Shown here in pieces: positions 10,687 to 18,833 of a stretch of DNA of 64,000 nucleotides (position 1 is its first letter; each line of letters starts with the position of its first letter). The notes under the pieces were generated by a model. The model made no database searches and had not been told where the DNA came from. It saw nothing but the letters and a program-made list of their open reading frames with translations. Source of the stretch: Mycobacterium sp. 1164985.4 (lineage in GTDB: Bacteria; Actinomycetota; Actinomycetes; Mycobacteriales; Mycobacteriaceae). The DNA is taken from the NCBI RefSeq assembly GCF_001668575.1, contig NZ_LZMD01000057.1:1-64000 (forward strand). The letters run 5' to 3'. A program made the translations under genes and the position numbers.

Positions 10687-12407
10687 GCAGTGGGCGCCGG
10701 CTGACGCCCGCGGATCAGCTTGCCGGGACGCGCGGCGGTCGGTGTGCCGTTCTCGGCGATGATCTCGCCGGACACGACGGTCGCGACGTATCCCTCCGCG
10801 TTCTGATCCAGGCGGCGGCCACCCGCAGGGAGGTCGTAGGCGATCACCGGCCGGTGGAGACGCATCGCGTTGTGGTCGATGACGTTGAGGTCGGCCTTGT
10901 AGCCGACGGCGATGCGCCCACGGTCGGCCAGGCCGGCCACCCGGGCGGGCACCGAGGTCAGCTCGCGCACCGCCTCGGGCACCGACAGTCGACCCGACGC
11001 GCGATCGCGCGACCAGTGCGTCAGCATGTACGTGGGAAAGCTTGCATCGCAGATCATTCCGTAATGCGCGCCGCCGTCGCCGAGCCCCAGCACGACGTCC
11101 TCGCGACGGATCAGGTCCGCGACCGTGTCGAGGCTGCCGTCGCGGAAGTTGGCCAGTGTCACCAGCAGGATGGCGTGGCCGTCGTCGTCGAGCAGCCTGT
11201 CATAGGCCTCCTCGAGCGAGGTGACCCCGCGGGCACGGGCCCGGCTTGCGATGCTGTCCGAGCGCGGCGGCTCGTAGTTCGGCGGGTCGCCGAGCGGGAA
11301 CATCCACTCGAACGCCTGCGCCGCGAACATCAGCGGATGCCCCTCGCCCGCCGGCTGGTCGGACAGGATACGTTCGCGCACTTCGGGTTTACGCATCTCG
11401 GCTACACGTTCGGCCAAAGGCAGTGACGCCAGCTCCTGATAGCTGGGGTACATCACGAACGGGTTGCCCGAGAGTTCGAGGCCGAGCACCAGCCCGATGG
11501 GTCGGGGGAAGATCTGCGCGGTGATGTCGCCGCCGTCGATGTTGGCCTTCTCGACCATCGTCAGCGCGTCGAGGAAGAACGGGTCGCCGGCGTTGCCGAT
11601 GGCCAACGTGAACGTCACGGGCAGGCCGACGTCGGCCGCGACCTCGAACACCGTTCGCAGTACGGGCTCGTAGTCGCCGGCCACCAGGTCGGGCACGAAC
11701 TGGATCAATCCGCCACCGGCATCGTCGACACCGCGTGCGATCGCCTCGATTTCGGCACGGTCGGCGTCGTAACTCGGAATCGGCAGGCCGCTCTCGGTCT
11801 TGTGCAAGGTGAAGCGCGACGACGCGAAGCCGAGTGCACCCGCCTGCACCGCCTCCGCGGCGAGTTTGCGCATCATCGCCAGGTCCTCGGCGGTGGCCGG
11901 TTCGCGGTCGACACCGCGCCGGCCCATCACGTACACCCGCAGCGGTGAATGCGGCAGCAGCGCCGCCACGTCGATGTCCCGCCGCCCGGCGTCGAGCGCG
12001 TCGAGGAACTCCGGGAACGTCTCCCAGTGCCACGGCAGCCCGTCGACCATCACCACCCCGGGGATGTCCTCGACCCCGGCCATCACGTCGACCAGCACGT
12101 CGTGGTCCTCCGGACGGCACGGTGCAAACCCCACCCCGCAGTTGCCCATCACGACGGTGGTCACGCCGTGCGCCGACGACGGGGTGAGACGGTCGGACCA
12201 GATCGCCTGGCCGTCGTAGTGGGTGTGCAGATCAACGAAGCCCGGGGTGACGAGGAGGCCCATCGCGTCGATCTCCCGCGCTCCCGGTCCGTCGACCTTG
12301 CCGACCGCGGCAATGACGCCATCGGCGACCGCGACATCGCCGACGAACGGCTCACCCCCGAGACCGTCGACGATGGTGCCGCCCCTGATGACGAGTTCGT
12401 ATGTCAT
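10683..12407 (-). CDS. Amidohydrolase family protein, N-acyl-D-amino-acid deacylase-like
   Basis: 574 residues of the amidohydrolase superfamily (D-aminoacylase branch). The metal-binding HxH occurs in GFVDLHTHYDGQ near residue 60. The strand-8 region has GLGDGGAHYG near residue 437, the usual site of the catalytic Asp. The C-terminal composite barrel ends with RIAVGYKADLNVID, typical of the family. Members hydrolyse N-acyl-D-amino acids or related cyclic amides; the substrate here cannot be told. It starts 22 bp from the divergent VOC gene. Its stop overlaps the start of the carboxymuconolactone decarboxylase-like gene (ATGA), so the two are translationally coupled. Confidence 0.85.
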   Translation of the reverse strand: MTYELVIRGGTIVDGLGGEPFVGDVAVADGVIAAVGKVDGPGAREIDAMGLLVTPGFVDLHTHYDGQAIWSDRLTPSSAHGVTTVVMGNCGVGFAPCRPEDHDVLVDVMAGVEDIPGVVMVDGLPWHWETFPEFLDALDAGRRDIDVAALLPHSPLRVYVMGRRGVDREPATAEDLAMMRKLAAEAVQAGALGFASSRFTLHKTESGLPIPSYDADRAEIEAIARGVDDAGGGLIQFVPDLVAGDYEPVLRTVFEVAADVGLPVTFTLAIGNAGDPFFLDALTMVEKANIDGGDITAQIFPRPIGLVLGLELSGNPFVMYPSYQELASLPLAERVAEMRKPEVRERILSDQPAGEGHPLMFAAQAFEWMFPLGDPPNYEPPRSDSIASRARARGVTSLEEAYDRLLDDDGHAILLVTLANFRDGSLDTVADLIRREDVVLGLGDGGAHYGMICDASFPTYMLTHWSRDRASGRLSVPEAVRELTSVPARVAGLADRGRIAVGYKADLNVIDHNAMRLHRPVIAYDLPAGGRRLDQNAEGYVATVVSGEIIAENGTPTAARPGKLIRGRQPAPTA

Positions 12408-12429
12408 ACGTCGAATCTACGATGTGCTC

Positions 12430-12819
12430 GTGATCGACCACTTCGGAATCAACTGCGCCGACTTCCAGACATCGAAGGCGTTCTACGACAAGGTCCTGGG
12501 CGTGCTCGGTTACACCCGCCAACTCGACTTCCAGATCGCCATCGGATATGGCCGCGACGGCAAACCGGACTTCTGGATCGCGGATATGAATGCCGGTGAC
12601 GCGAAGGGCCCCAACCGCGAGGTGCACTTCGCCTTCCAGGCCGCCGATACCGACGCCGTGCAGGCGTTCTACGACGCCGCGATCGAGGCCGGCGCGGAGT
12701 CCCTGCATGCCCCGCGACTCTGGCCGGAGTACCACCCCGGGTATTACGGCGCCTTCGTCCGCGACCCGGACGGCAACAACATCGAGGCCGTCTTTCACGG
12801 GGCGCGCCCACCCGACTGA
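12430..12819 (+). CDS. VOC (glyoxalase/dioxygenase) family protein
   Basis: A 129-residue single-module VOC protein. The GTG at 12430 gives the usual VIDHFGINCADF opening; a GTG two codons earlier is also possible. The N-terminal His (DHFG) and a C-terminal Glu in NNIEAVFHG are in the positions of the metal ligands of glyoxalase-like folds. Only 22 bp separate it from the divergent amidohydrolase, so the two promoters must overlap and the mRNA is probably leaderless or nearly so. Reaction unknown. Confidence 0.8.
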   Translation: MIDHFGINCADFQTSKAFYDKVLGVLGYTRQLDFQIAIGYGRDGKPDFWIADMNAGDAKGPNREVHFAFQAADTDAVQAFYDAAIEAGAESLHAPRLWPEYHPGYYGAFVRDPDGNNIEAVFHGARPPD

Positions 12820-12836
12820 CGTATACCGTCGGGGCC

Positions 12837-13352
12837 ATGGCTGATTCAGAGGCGGCAGTGGTCCGGGACATCCTGCGCGACGCGTTCACACGGCTCATCG
12901 AGCACGTCGAGAACCTCACCGACGGGCTCACCCCCGAGTCCGCGATCTTCCGCCCCACCCCGACGGCCAACAGCATCGCTTGGCTGGTCTGGCACAGCGC
13001 CCGCCAGCAGGACGTGCAGCTCGCCGGTCTCGCCGGCACCGAGCAGGTCTGGTTGCGCGACGGGTGGGTCGATCGGTTCGGGCTCGACCTGCCGCGCGAA
13101 GACATGGGCTACGGCCACAGCCCCGAGGAGGTGGGCCGCGTCCGCGCACCGGCCGATCTGCTCGCCGGCTACGCCCACGCCGTGCACAAGGCGACCCTCG
13201 AGTACATCGCCTCGGTCACCCCCGACGAGCTGAGCCGCGTCATCGACGAGAACTGGGATCCGCCCGTGACCGCCGCCATGCGTCTGGTGAGCATCTTCGA
13301 CGACGGCGCTCAACATCTTGGCCAGGCGGCCTACGTCCGCGGCATCACGTGA
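12837..13352 (+). CDS. DinB/mycothiol-transferase-like protein, Rv0443-like
   Basis: 171 residues, the same length as Rv0443 of M. tuberculosis. It has the four-helix DinB/YfiT layout with His residues in WLVWHSARQQD (near residue 53) and DDGAQHLGQAAYVRG (near 160), the positions of the metal triad. Relatives include bacillithiol and mycothiol S-transferases, so a mycothiol-dependent transferase is a reasonable guess. It lies 17 bp after the VOC gene and overlaps the PAP2 gene start by four bases (GTGA), forming an apparent VOC-DinB-PAP2 operon. Confidence 0.75.
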   Translation: MADSEAAVVRDILRDAFTRLIEHVENLTDGLTPESAIFRPTPTANSIAWLVWHSARQQDVQLAGLAGTEQVWLRDGWVDRFGLDLPREDMGYGHSPEEVGRVRAPADLLAGYAHAVHKATLEYIASVTPDELSRVIDENWDPPVTAAMRLVSIFDDGAQHLGQAAYVRGIT

Positions 13353-13927
13353 TCCGGTGGTGGCCGGCGCTCGCTGTGACGGCGATGCTGCTGCTGGGTT
13401 GGCTGGTCGGCAAATCTTCGACTCCCGTTGACGATTGGTTTCAGCGCTTCAGACACAGCCCCCTGCGACGGCTGACGGTGATCGCCGACCCCCGACTGCT
13501 TCTCGCCCTCGCGCTGGTGGTGCTGGCGGTCGCCTGTCTGCAGCGTCGTTGGTGCCTGGCGGCGATGACCGTGGTCGCTCCCATCGTCGGCATCACGGTC
13601 GTTCGGATTCTCAAACCGGTCTTCGACCGGGACAAGGGCGGCGGGCTCGCCTATCCCAGCGGGCATCTCACCGCGACGACCATCGTGATCGGGTTGGCTG
13701 TCATCGCCGCGGGAGCGGCGTGGTGGGCGGTCGTCAGCGCCGTTGTCGCCGTGGCGCTGGCAATGCTCGGTGTGGGGGTCACGTTCCACTACGTCACGGA
13801 CGTGGTCGGAGGCGTCCTGCTCGGCTCGGCGGTCGTATGCGCCGCGGCCGGCGTCGCCCGTCGAGACCATCGGCACAATCCGTCACCCGGCTCAGCTAAC
13901 TCGCACTCCGCGACAATCGGTGGATGA
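13349..13927 (+). CDS. PAP2-family membrane phosphatase
   Basis: 192 residues from the GTG at 13349, which overlaps the previous stop. About five hydrophobic segments surround the phosphatase motifs: KPVFDRDKG near residue 89 (C1), PSGH near 101 (C2) and FHYVTDVVGG near 149 (C3, with the catalytic His and Asp). It is an integral-membrane lipid phosphatase of the PgpB/undecaprenyl-pyrophosphatase type; candidate substrates are polyprenyl or phospholipid phosphates. The C1 motif is somewhat reduced (KxxxDRDKG rather than KxxxxxxRP), so activity is likely but not certain. Confidence 0.82.
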   Translation: MIRWWPALAVTAMLLLGWLVGKSSTPVDDWFQRFRHSPLRRLTVIADPRLLLALALVVLAVACLQRRWCLAAMTVVAPIVGITVVRILKPVFDRDKGGGLAYPSGHLTATTIVIGLAVIAAGAAWWAVVSAVVAVALAMLGVGVTFHYVTDVVGGVLLGSAVVCAAAGVARRDHRHNPSPGSANSHSATIGG

Positions 13928-14205
13928 CGATGCCCGACAAGCCTCCCGGCTTGCGTGAGCGAAAGAAGCTCCGAACGCGGGCGACAATCCGGCGTGAGTA
14001 CGTCCGCCTGATCGGCCTGATCACCGACGCGCTGACGCAGCGGCCGGGCGCGCCGACCGATCCACTCGAGCGCCGGGTGCTCGCGGGCGCGATCGTCGGC
14101 GTGCTGATCGGCGCCCCGCACGGCACTCCGTTGCCCGGCGGTCCCATCTCCGACAGCCTCCAGGCGCTCGACCGGATGCTGAAGAAGCCCGCCGTAGAAA
14201 CTTGA
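13924..14205 (+). pseudogene. TetR-type regulator remnant lacking the helix-turn-helix
   Basis: 93 codons. The first ~22 residues (PGLRERKKLRTRATIR) are a standard TetR N-terminal arm. The sequence then jumps directly to what reads as the end of a C-terminal ligand-binding domain (LIGLITDALTQRPGAPTDPL). The roughly 100 residues that should hold the helix-turn-helix and the first regulatory helices are missing, and the frame stays open, so an in-frame internal deletion is the likely cause. Without the DNA-binding part it cannot act as a repressor, though it might still dimerise. It overlaps the PAP2 stop by four bases, and its own stop lies inside the palindrome before the aldehyde dehydrogenase gene, which it probably once controlled. 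Confidence 0.65.
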
Positions 14206-14215
14206 CACGTGTCAA
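14202..14215. promoter_or_regulatory. Perfect 14-bp palindrome, probable TetR operator
   Basis: TTGACACGTGTCAA reads the same on both strands and includes a perfect TTGACA -35 hexamer. It lies 43 bp before the aldehyde dehydrogenase start. Such palindromes overlapping a promoter are typical of TetR-family repressor sites. The adjacent TetR gene has lost its DNA-binding domain, so whichever protein binds here must be encoded elsewhere, or the control has been lost. Confidence 0.6.
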
Positions 14216-14258
14216 CCCCGGTGCGATCTGCGTCACACGCGACGGTTAGCATGGGGTC

Positions 14259-15776
14259 ATGACTGCGACGTCCGACGTTGAGCTGCCCGACACCAGCACC
14301 ATCCGCAACCCCGCGACCGGCGCCGTCGCGGGCACCGTGCGCTGGACCGACCCCGCCGACGTACCGCGCATCGCGGCCGGCCTGCGCGAGGCGCAGCGGC
14401 AGTGGGAGGCCCGCGGCGCCAAGGGCCGCGCGAAGGTGCTGGCCCGCTACGCCGTATGGCTCGGCGAGCACCGCGAGGAGATCGAGTCGCTGCTGATCAG
14501 AGAGACGGGCAAGTCCGCCGTCGACGCAGCGCAGGAAGTGCCGCTGCTGATCATGATCGCGTCGTACTACGTCAAGACCATGGAGAAGGCGCTCGCGCCG
14601 GAGAAGCGGCCGGCACCGCTGCCTTTCCTGTCCATCAAGAAGATCGAGGTGCACTACCGGCCGCGACCGGTCGTCGGGATCATCGCGCCGTGGAACTATC
14701 CGGTGGCCAACGCGCTGATGGACGCCATCGGTGCGCTCGCCGCAGGCTGCGCGGTGCTGCTCAAGCCCTCCGAGCGCACGCCGTTGACCGCCGAACTGTT
14801 GCTGCGCGGCTGGCTGGATTCCGGTGCGCCGGAGGTGCTCGCGTTGGCGCAGGGCGCGCGCGAGGTCTCCGAGGCCGTCATCGACAACGCCGACTTCATC
14901 CAGTTCACCGGCTCGAGCGCCACGGGTGCGAAGGTGATGGAGCGCGCCGCGCGCCGACTCACGCCTGTCAGCCTCGAACTCGGCGGTAAGGACCCGATGA
15001 TCGTTCTGGAGGACGCCGACATCGACCTCTCCGCGCACGCCGCGGTGTGGGGCGCGTTCTTCAACGCCGGGCAGACGTGTGTGTCTGTGGAGCGGGTGTA
15101 CGTCCTCGAATCGGTCTACGACCAGTTCGTCGCGGCGGTGGTGCGCGACGTCGAGAAGCTGAAGATGGGCGCCGGCGACGGCTACGACTTCGGATCGATG
15201 ATCGACGAATCGCAGGTCGCCGTCACCGCACGTCATGTCGACGACGCGCTGGCCAAGGGTGCGCGGGCGTTGACCGGCGGTAAGCGGCCCGAGGGTGAGG
15301 GCAGCTTCTACCCGCCGACGGTGCTCGTGGACGTTGACCATTCGATGCTCTGCATGACGGAGGAGACGTTCGGGCCGACGCTGCCGATCATGAAGGTCGC
15401 CAGCGTGGACGAGGCGATCCGGTTGGCCAACGACAGCCCGTACGGCTTGAGTGCGGCGGTGTTCTCCAAGGACATCGAGCGGGCCAAAGACGTTGCGATC
15501 GAACTGGATTGCGGCGCGGTCAACATCAACGACGTGATCTCGAACCTGATGTGCACGACGGCTCCGATGGGCGGCTGGAAGACGTCGGGCCTCGGCGCGC
15601 GCTTCGGCGGGGCCGAGGGGTTGCGCAAGTACTGCCGCCAGGAGACCGTGGTGGCGCCGCGGACCAACGTCGGTGCGGGGGGCACGTACTACAACAATTC
15701 GCACAAGGCGCTGAAGCGGATGAACACGTTGATGACGAAGCTGGCGCTGATCACCCCGAAGCGGGCCGCCAAGTAG
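14259..15776 (+). CDS. Aldehyde dehydrogenase (succinate-semialdehyde dehydrogenase-like)
   Basis: 505 residues, normal for the ALDH superfamily. Visible motifs are PWNYPVANALMD (NAD-binding/oxyanion region, near residue 148), FTGSSATG, ELGGKDP with the general-base Glu (near 240), and AGQTCVSVERV with the catalytic Cys (near 275). It oxidises an aldehyde to the acid with NAD(P); similarity in style to GabD2-type enzymes is noted but the substrate is not known. The promoter region carries a perfect palindrome and the gene follows a TetR remnant. The C-terminus ends in a Lys/Arg-rich tail. Confidence 0.93.
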   Translation: MTATSDVELPDTSTIRNPATGAVAGTVRWTDPADVPRIAAGLREAQRQWEARGAKGRAKVLARYAVWLGEHREEIESLLIRETGKSAVDAAQEVPLLIMIASYYVKTMEKALAPEKRPAPLPFLSIKKIEVHYRPRPVVGIIAPWNYPVANALMDAIGALAAGCAVLLKPSERTPLTAELLLRGWLDSGAPEVLALAQGAREVSEAVIDNADFIQFTGSSATGAKVMERAARRLTPVSLELGGKDPMIVLEDADIDLSAHAAVWGAFFNAGQTCVSVERVYVLESVYDQFVAAVVRDVEKLKMGAGDGYDFGSMIDESQVAVTARHVDDALAKGARALTGGKRPEGEGSFYPPTVLVDVDHSMLCMTEETFGPTLPIMKVASVDEAIRLANDSPYGLSAAVFSKDIERAKDVAIELDCGAVNINDVISNLMCTTAPMGGWKTSGLGARFGGAEGLRKYCRQETVVAPRTNVGAGGTYYNNSHKALKRMNTLMTKLALITPKRAAK

Positions 15777-15871
15777 CCGACACCCGCCCTTCCCACGGCG
15801 AGGGTACGGTTCTTGACGCGTCTACTCGGGTTTCGTGTCCGGAACCGCACTTTCGGTGAGGGGAGGGTCGC

Positions 15872-16717
15872 GTGCGGTTGTTCACGACCGTGTTCCTGTG
15901 GCTCATCACCACGGCATTGCTGGCCGTCGCCGTTGCGACCATGTGGGCGCAACGCAACATTGTCGACGACGGCGGGTTCGCGGCATTGGCGGAATCGGCG
16001 GCTGAAGAGCCGCAACTGCAGCACGCGATGGCAAGGATCCTCGCCACCGAAGTGTCCACGGCCATGGACGACACCGGGTACGACGTCGACTACGAGCTGA
16101 TCATCGGCACGGCCTCGGCTTACACGGCCAACCCGACATTTCCCGGCCAGTTCGCGCTGGCCACCAAGGTCGGACATCGCTGGATGTTCACCGACGCGGC
16201 GCAGCGTGTCGAGGGCACCGACCAGTGGATGCTCGACCTCGGTCCGATGCTCGCCGACGAATCGTTCCGGAACACGTTGGGAAATATCGGTGTCTCACCC
16301 GTCGAATCTCTGCCGATCCCCATCACGATCTCGGAGGACTGGCGACCCGGTCAGCTGAGGTGGGCGTCGACGTGGGGGCCGTGGATCAGCCTCGGCTCGA
16401 CCATCCTCACCGGCGTGTTCGCGCTGCTGACACTGGTGGCCGCCCGCAGCCGCGGCAGAGCTCTTGCCGCCCTCGGTGTTTCGGCGCTTCTGGTGGGTGC
16501 AGCCGGATGGGCCGGCGTGGAGGTGGCGGGTCGCTCCGTCAACACAGCGCTGAACCGGCTCTCGGGCGACATCCGGGAGGTCGCCGACGTGATGGTGGCC
16601 CAGGCGGAGGGCAGCATGCACGACTGGCTGAACCTCACGCTGGCCGCCGGCGGGGTACTCGTGGTGTTCGGCGTACTGGTCGCGGTGCTGGGCGGGTTAC
16701 GCCGACGCGACGTTTAG
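15872..16717 (+). CDS. Membrane protein of unknown function
   Basis: 281 residues from the GTG at 15872, which follows a strong GAGGGGAGGG. There is one N-terminal transmembrane helix (residues ~5-26), an extracytoplasmic domain of about 145 residues, then three further helices near residues 172-190, 200-220 and 253-274. The layout resembles actinobacterial membrane proteins with a helical outer domain. No enzymatic motif was recognised. It stands alone between the aldehyde dehydrogenase and the DUF2889 gene. Confidence 0.6.
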   Translation: MRLFTTVFLWLITTALLAVAVATMWAQRNIVDDGGFAALAESAAEEPQLQHAMARILATEVSTAMDDTGYDVDYELIIGTASAYTANPTFPGQFALATKVGHRWMFTDAAQRVEGTDQWMLDLGPMLADESFRNTLGNIGVSPVESLPIPITISEDWRPGQLRWASTWGPWISLGSTILTGVFALLTLVAARSRGRALAALGVSALLVGAAGWAGVEVAGRSVNTALNRLSGDIREVADVMVAQAEGSMHDWLNLTLAAGGVLVVFGVLVAVLGGLRRRDV

Positions 16718-16745
16718 CTCAGCTCGGTATTGCTACCGTCGATGC

Positions 16746-17735
16746 ATGCCGTTCGTCACCGACATCGTGGGCCCGCAGCGGCCCGTCGAGGCGTGGCCGC
16801 CGTTGGTGGTAGGCGCGCTGCGGCGCACGAGCACCATCGACACCCACCCCGACGGGGCTGATTCCGTCGTCGACCTGCGGGCGCGCGACATCGTCGTGCG
16901 GGTTGGCGGGGTGAGCGTCCTCGGCGAGATCGCCCTGCGCGCCCATCTGGCCGACCGGGTGATCGGCGAGATCGCGTCCGCTCCGGACGACGAGCGCCTG
17001 GGTCGGCTGATCGGCAAACGCGTGGGGCCCGGATTCCGCTCCGCTGTCGCCGAACTGTTCTCTGATGACGTCCGGCGATCCACCCTGCTGCACCTGCTGC
17101 TCGACGACTGGGTCGGGGCGGCGCTGGTCTCCGGTTATGCACGGCAGCACGCGTCGATCGTCGCGGGGACCGAGGAGAAACTGCCACCCGGTACCGCCGA
17201 CCGCATGGCGGGCATCTGCGCGGGCTTCGCGCCCGACGCGTCGCTGGTGAACTACGCACGGCGCCTCGAAACCATCCCCTCGGTGCACGGGCCGCATGCC
17301 CCGCCCATCGACGTCGACGGCGTGCACACCGTGGAACCCCTTCGCGCACATGGCATGCGGCGGATGCGGCGGCTTGATCTGCTGCCAGCAGACGAGGGTT
17401 CGGCCCGCTTCGACGCCCATTTCCGCGACTCCCATGTCGACGGCGGCGGCGTCGAGACGATTGTGCACGAGTACACGCTCGGCGGTGCGGTGGATGTGGC
17501 GACGCGGATCGTCACGTCGATCAACGCGGACGTCCGTGTGCTGCCGTGGCAGGAGTGTCCCGGCGCGATCGGAAGCGCACAACGGGTGCGCGGGATGAGA
17601 CTCGCCGAGGTTCGCGACCGCGTCCGGGGCGAGTTCGTCGGCACCAGCACGTGCACCCACCTCAACGACACATTGCGCGCGATCAGCAGCCTCGATGCAA
17701 TGTTCGACCTGCGCTTACGGCTCGATGACGTGTGA
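16746..17735 (+). CDS. DUF2889-type protein
   Basis: 329 residues, soluble, no signal peptide. The N-terminus (TSTIDTHPDGADSVVDLRARDIVV) and the C-terminal segment with ECPGAIGSAQRVRGM and CTHLNDTLRAISSLD are features of the DUF2889 family. Members are often near acyl-CoA or steroid catabolic genes in actinobacteria but have no established activity. The 3' end overlaps that of the convergent echA2 gene by 21 bp, so the two transcripts may interfere. Confidence 0.7.
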   Translation: MPFVTDIVGPQRPVEAWPPLVVGALRRTSTIDTHPDGADSVVDLRARDIVVRVGGVSVLGEIALRAHLADRVIGEIASAPDDERLGRLIGKRVGPGFRSAVAELFSDDVRRSTLLHLLLDDWVGAALVSGYARQHASIVAGTEEKLPPGTADRMAGICAGFAPDASLVNYARRLETIPSVHGPHAPPIDVDGVHTVEPLRAHGMRRMRRLDLLPADEGSARFDAHFRDSHVDGGGVETIVHEYTLGGAVDVATRIVTSINADVRVLPWQECPGAIGSAQRVRGMRLAEVRDRVRGEFVGTSTCTHLNDTLRAISSLDAMFDLRLRLDDV

Positions 17736-18620
17736 CGGATCGGGCCGCTTGTCCGGCGGCGCCTGGCTGTAGTCGCCCCACGGTCCGTCGCGCTGCTCGA
17801 CCGCGGCCCGAACCCCCTGTGCCCCAGCCGTTTCGATGAACGACAGTGCATCGGGGGTGTTGCGCATCAACCCGTCGAGGATGCCGCCGAGGGTCTGGGT
17901 GGAGGCCAGGCCCATGTTCTCGTATGCCTGATTGACGATCAGCTTCTGCGCCTGCAGTTGCGACAACGGGACGGTGGCGAGTTTGTGCGCTACCTCCCTG
18001 ACGCGCGCCTCGAGGTTCTCGAACGGGACGGACTCATTGATGAGTTCGACTGCGGCGGCTTCCTTTCCGGTCAATGGCTCGCCGGTCAGTGAGTGCCACT
18101 TGACCTTTGCGAGGCTCAGCCGGTACAGCCACATGCCGGTGAGATAGGCACCCCACATCCGGGCGTAGGGGGTGCCGATCACAGCGTCGTCGCTGGCGAT
18201 CACGATGTCGGCGCACAACGCGTAGTCGCTCGCGCCGCCCACGCACCACCCGTGCACCTGGGCGATCACCGGCTTCGATGCCCGCCAGATCGCCATGAAC
18301 TTCTGCGTGGGACCGGTTTCGCGAGCACTGACCATCGCGAAGTCCTTGCCCGGATCCCAGCGGCCGTCGGTGTTCATCGCCTCGCCCCAGTGCGTGAAAC
18401 CGCCGCCGAAGTCGTAACCGCCGGAGAAGGCGCGTCCGGCACCGCGCAGCACGATCACCTTGATCGCGGGGTCACGTTCGGCCAGGCCGATCGCCTTCTC
18501 GATCTCGTCCGGCATCGGCGGGACGATGGTGTTGAGGTGATCGGGCCGGTTCAGCGTGATGGTCGCGATGGGTGGCTCCGCGGCGTAGAGCAAGGTCTCG
18601 AACGGCGCAGTTGTCGACAT
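17715..18620 (-). CDS. echA2: Enoyl-CoA hydratase/isomerase family protein EchA2 (Rv0456c-like)
   Basis: 301 residues of the crotonase superfamily. The oxyanion-hole strands are recognisable: GAGRAFSGGYDFGGG near residue 60 and VHGWCVGGASDYALCAD near residue 122. The usual catalytic Glu pair is not obvious, so the exact reaction (hydratase, isomerase or other) is open. Length and position just before the prolyl oligopeptidase region match Rv0456c of M. tuberculosis. Confidence 0.88.
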   Translation of the reverse strand: MSTTAPFETLLYAAEPPIATITLNRPDHLNTIVPPMPDEIEKAIGLAERDPAIKVIVLRGAGRAFSGGYDFGGGFTHWGEAMNTDGRWDPGKDFAMVSARETGPTQKFMAIWRASKPVIAQVHGWCVGGASDYALCADIVIASDDAVIGTPYARMWGAYLTGMWLYRLSLAKVKWHSLTGEPLTGKEAAAVELINESVPFENLEARVREVAHKLATVPLSQLQAQKLIVNQAYENMGLASTQTLGGILDGLMRNTPDALSFIETAGAQGVRAAVEQRDGPWGDYSQAPPDKRPDPSHVIEP

Positions 18621-18766
18621 GGGTGAAGTTTGGCAGAGAACGGAGCGTCCGTTGCCGATGACGTTGGACCGGTCGGCGTTGGAGTTCGGAGTGAGGCGGG
18701 CGAGTCAGTCCGCGTCATCGCCGCAATAGAAAGGCGGAACCGCCCGCCCCGGGCCGCACCGCCAAA

Positions 18767-18785
18767 TAAGGCGTGCCTATCCTCT
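18767..18785 (+). promoter_or_regulatory. Candidate IdeR iron box upstream of efeO
   Basis: The 19-mer beginning TAAGGCGTGCCTATCC matches the IdeR/DtxR box (TTAGGTTAGSCTAACCTAA) at about 12 of 19 positions, including AGG, GCCT and CCT. A -10-like TATGTT at 18802-18807 follows, so the box would cover the -35 region of the efeO promoter. Iron-dependent repression of an iron-uptake module is the expected logic. The match is by eye. Confidence 0.5.
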
Positions 18786-18833
18786 GACCAGCCAGGAATG
18801 CTATGTTTTGCCTCTCCTAACTACGAGGTGCGA

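Noticed and set aside
13896..15704. 602-codon minus-strand frame opposite the aldehyde dehydrogenase
   Set aside because: His/Arg-rich shadow frame with no motif; the plus-strand enzyme is unambiguous.
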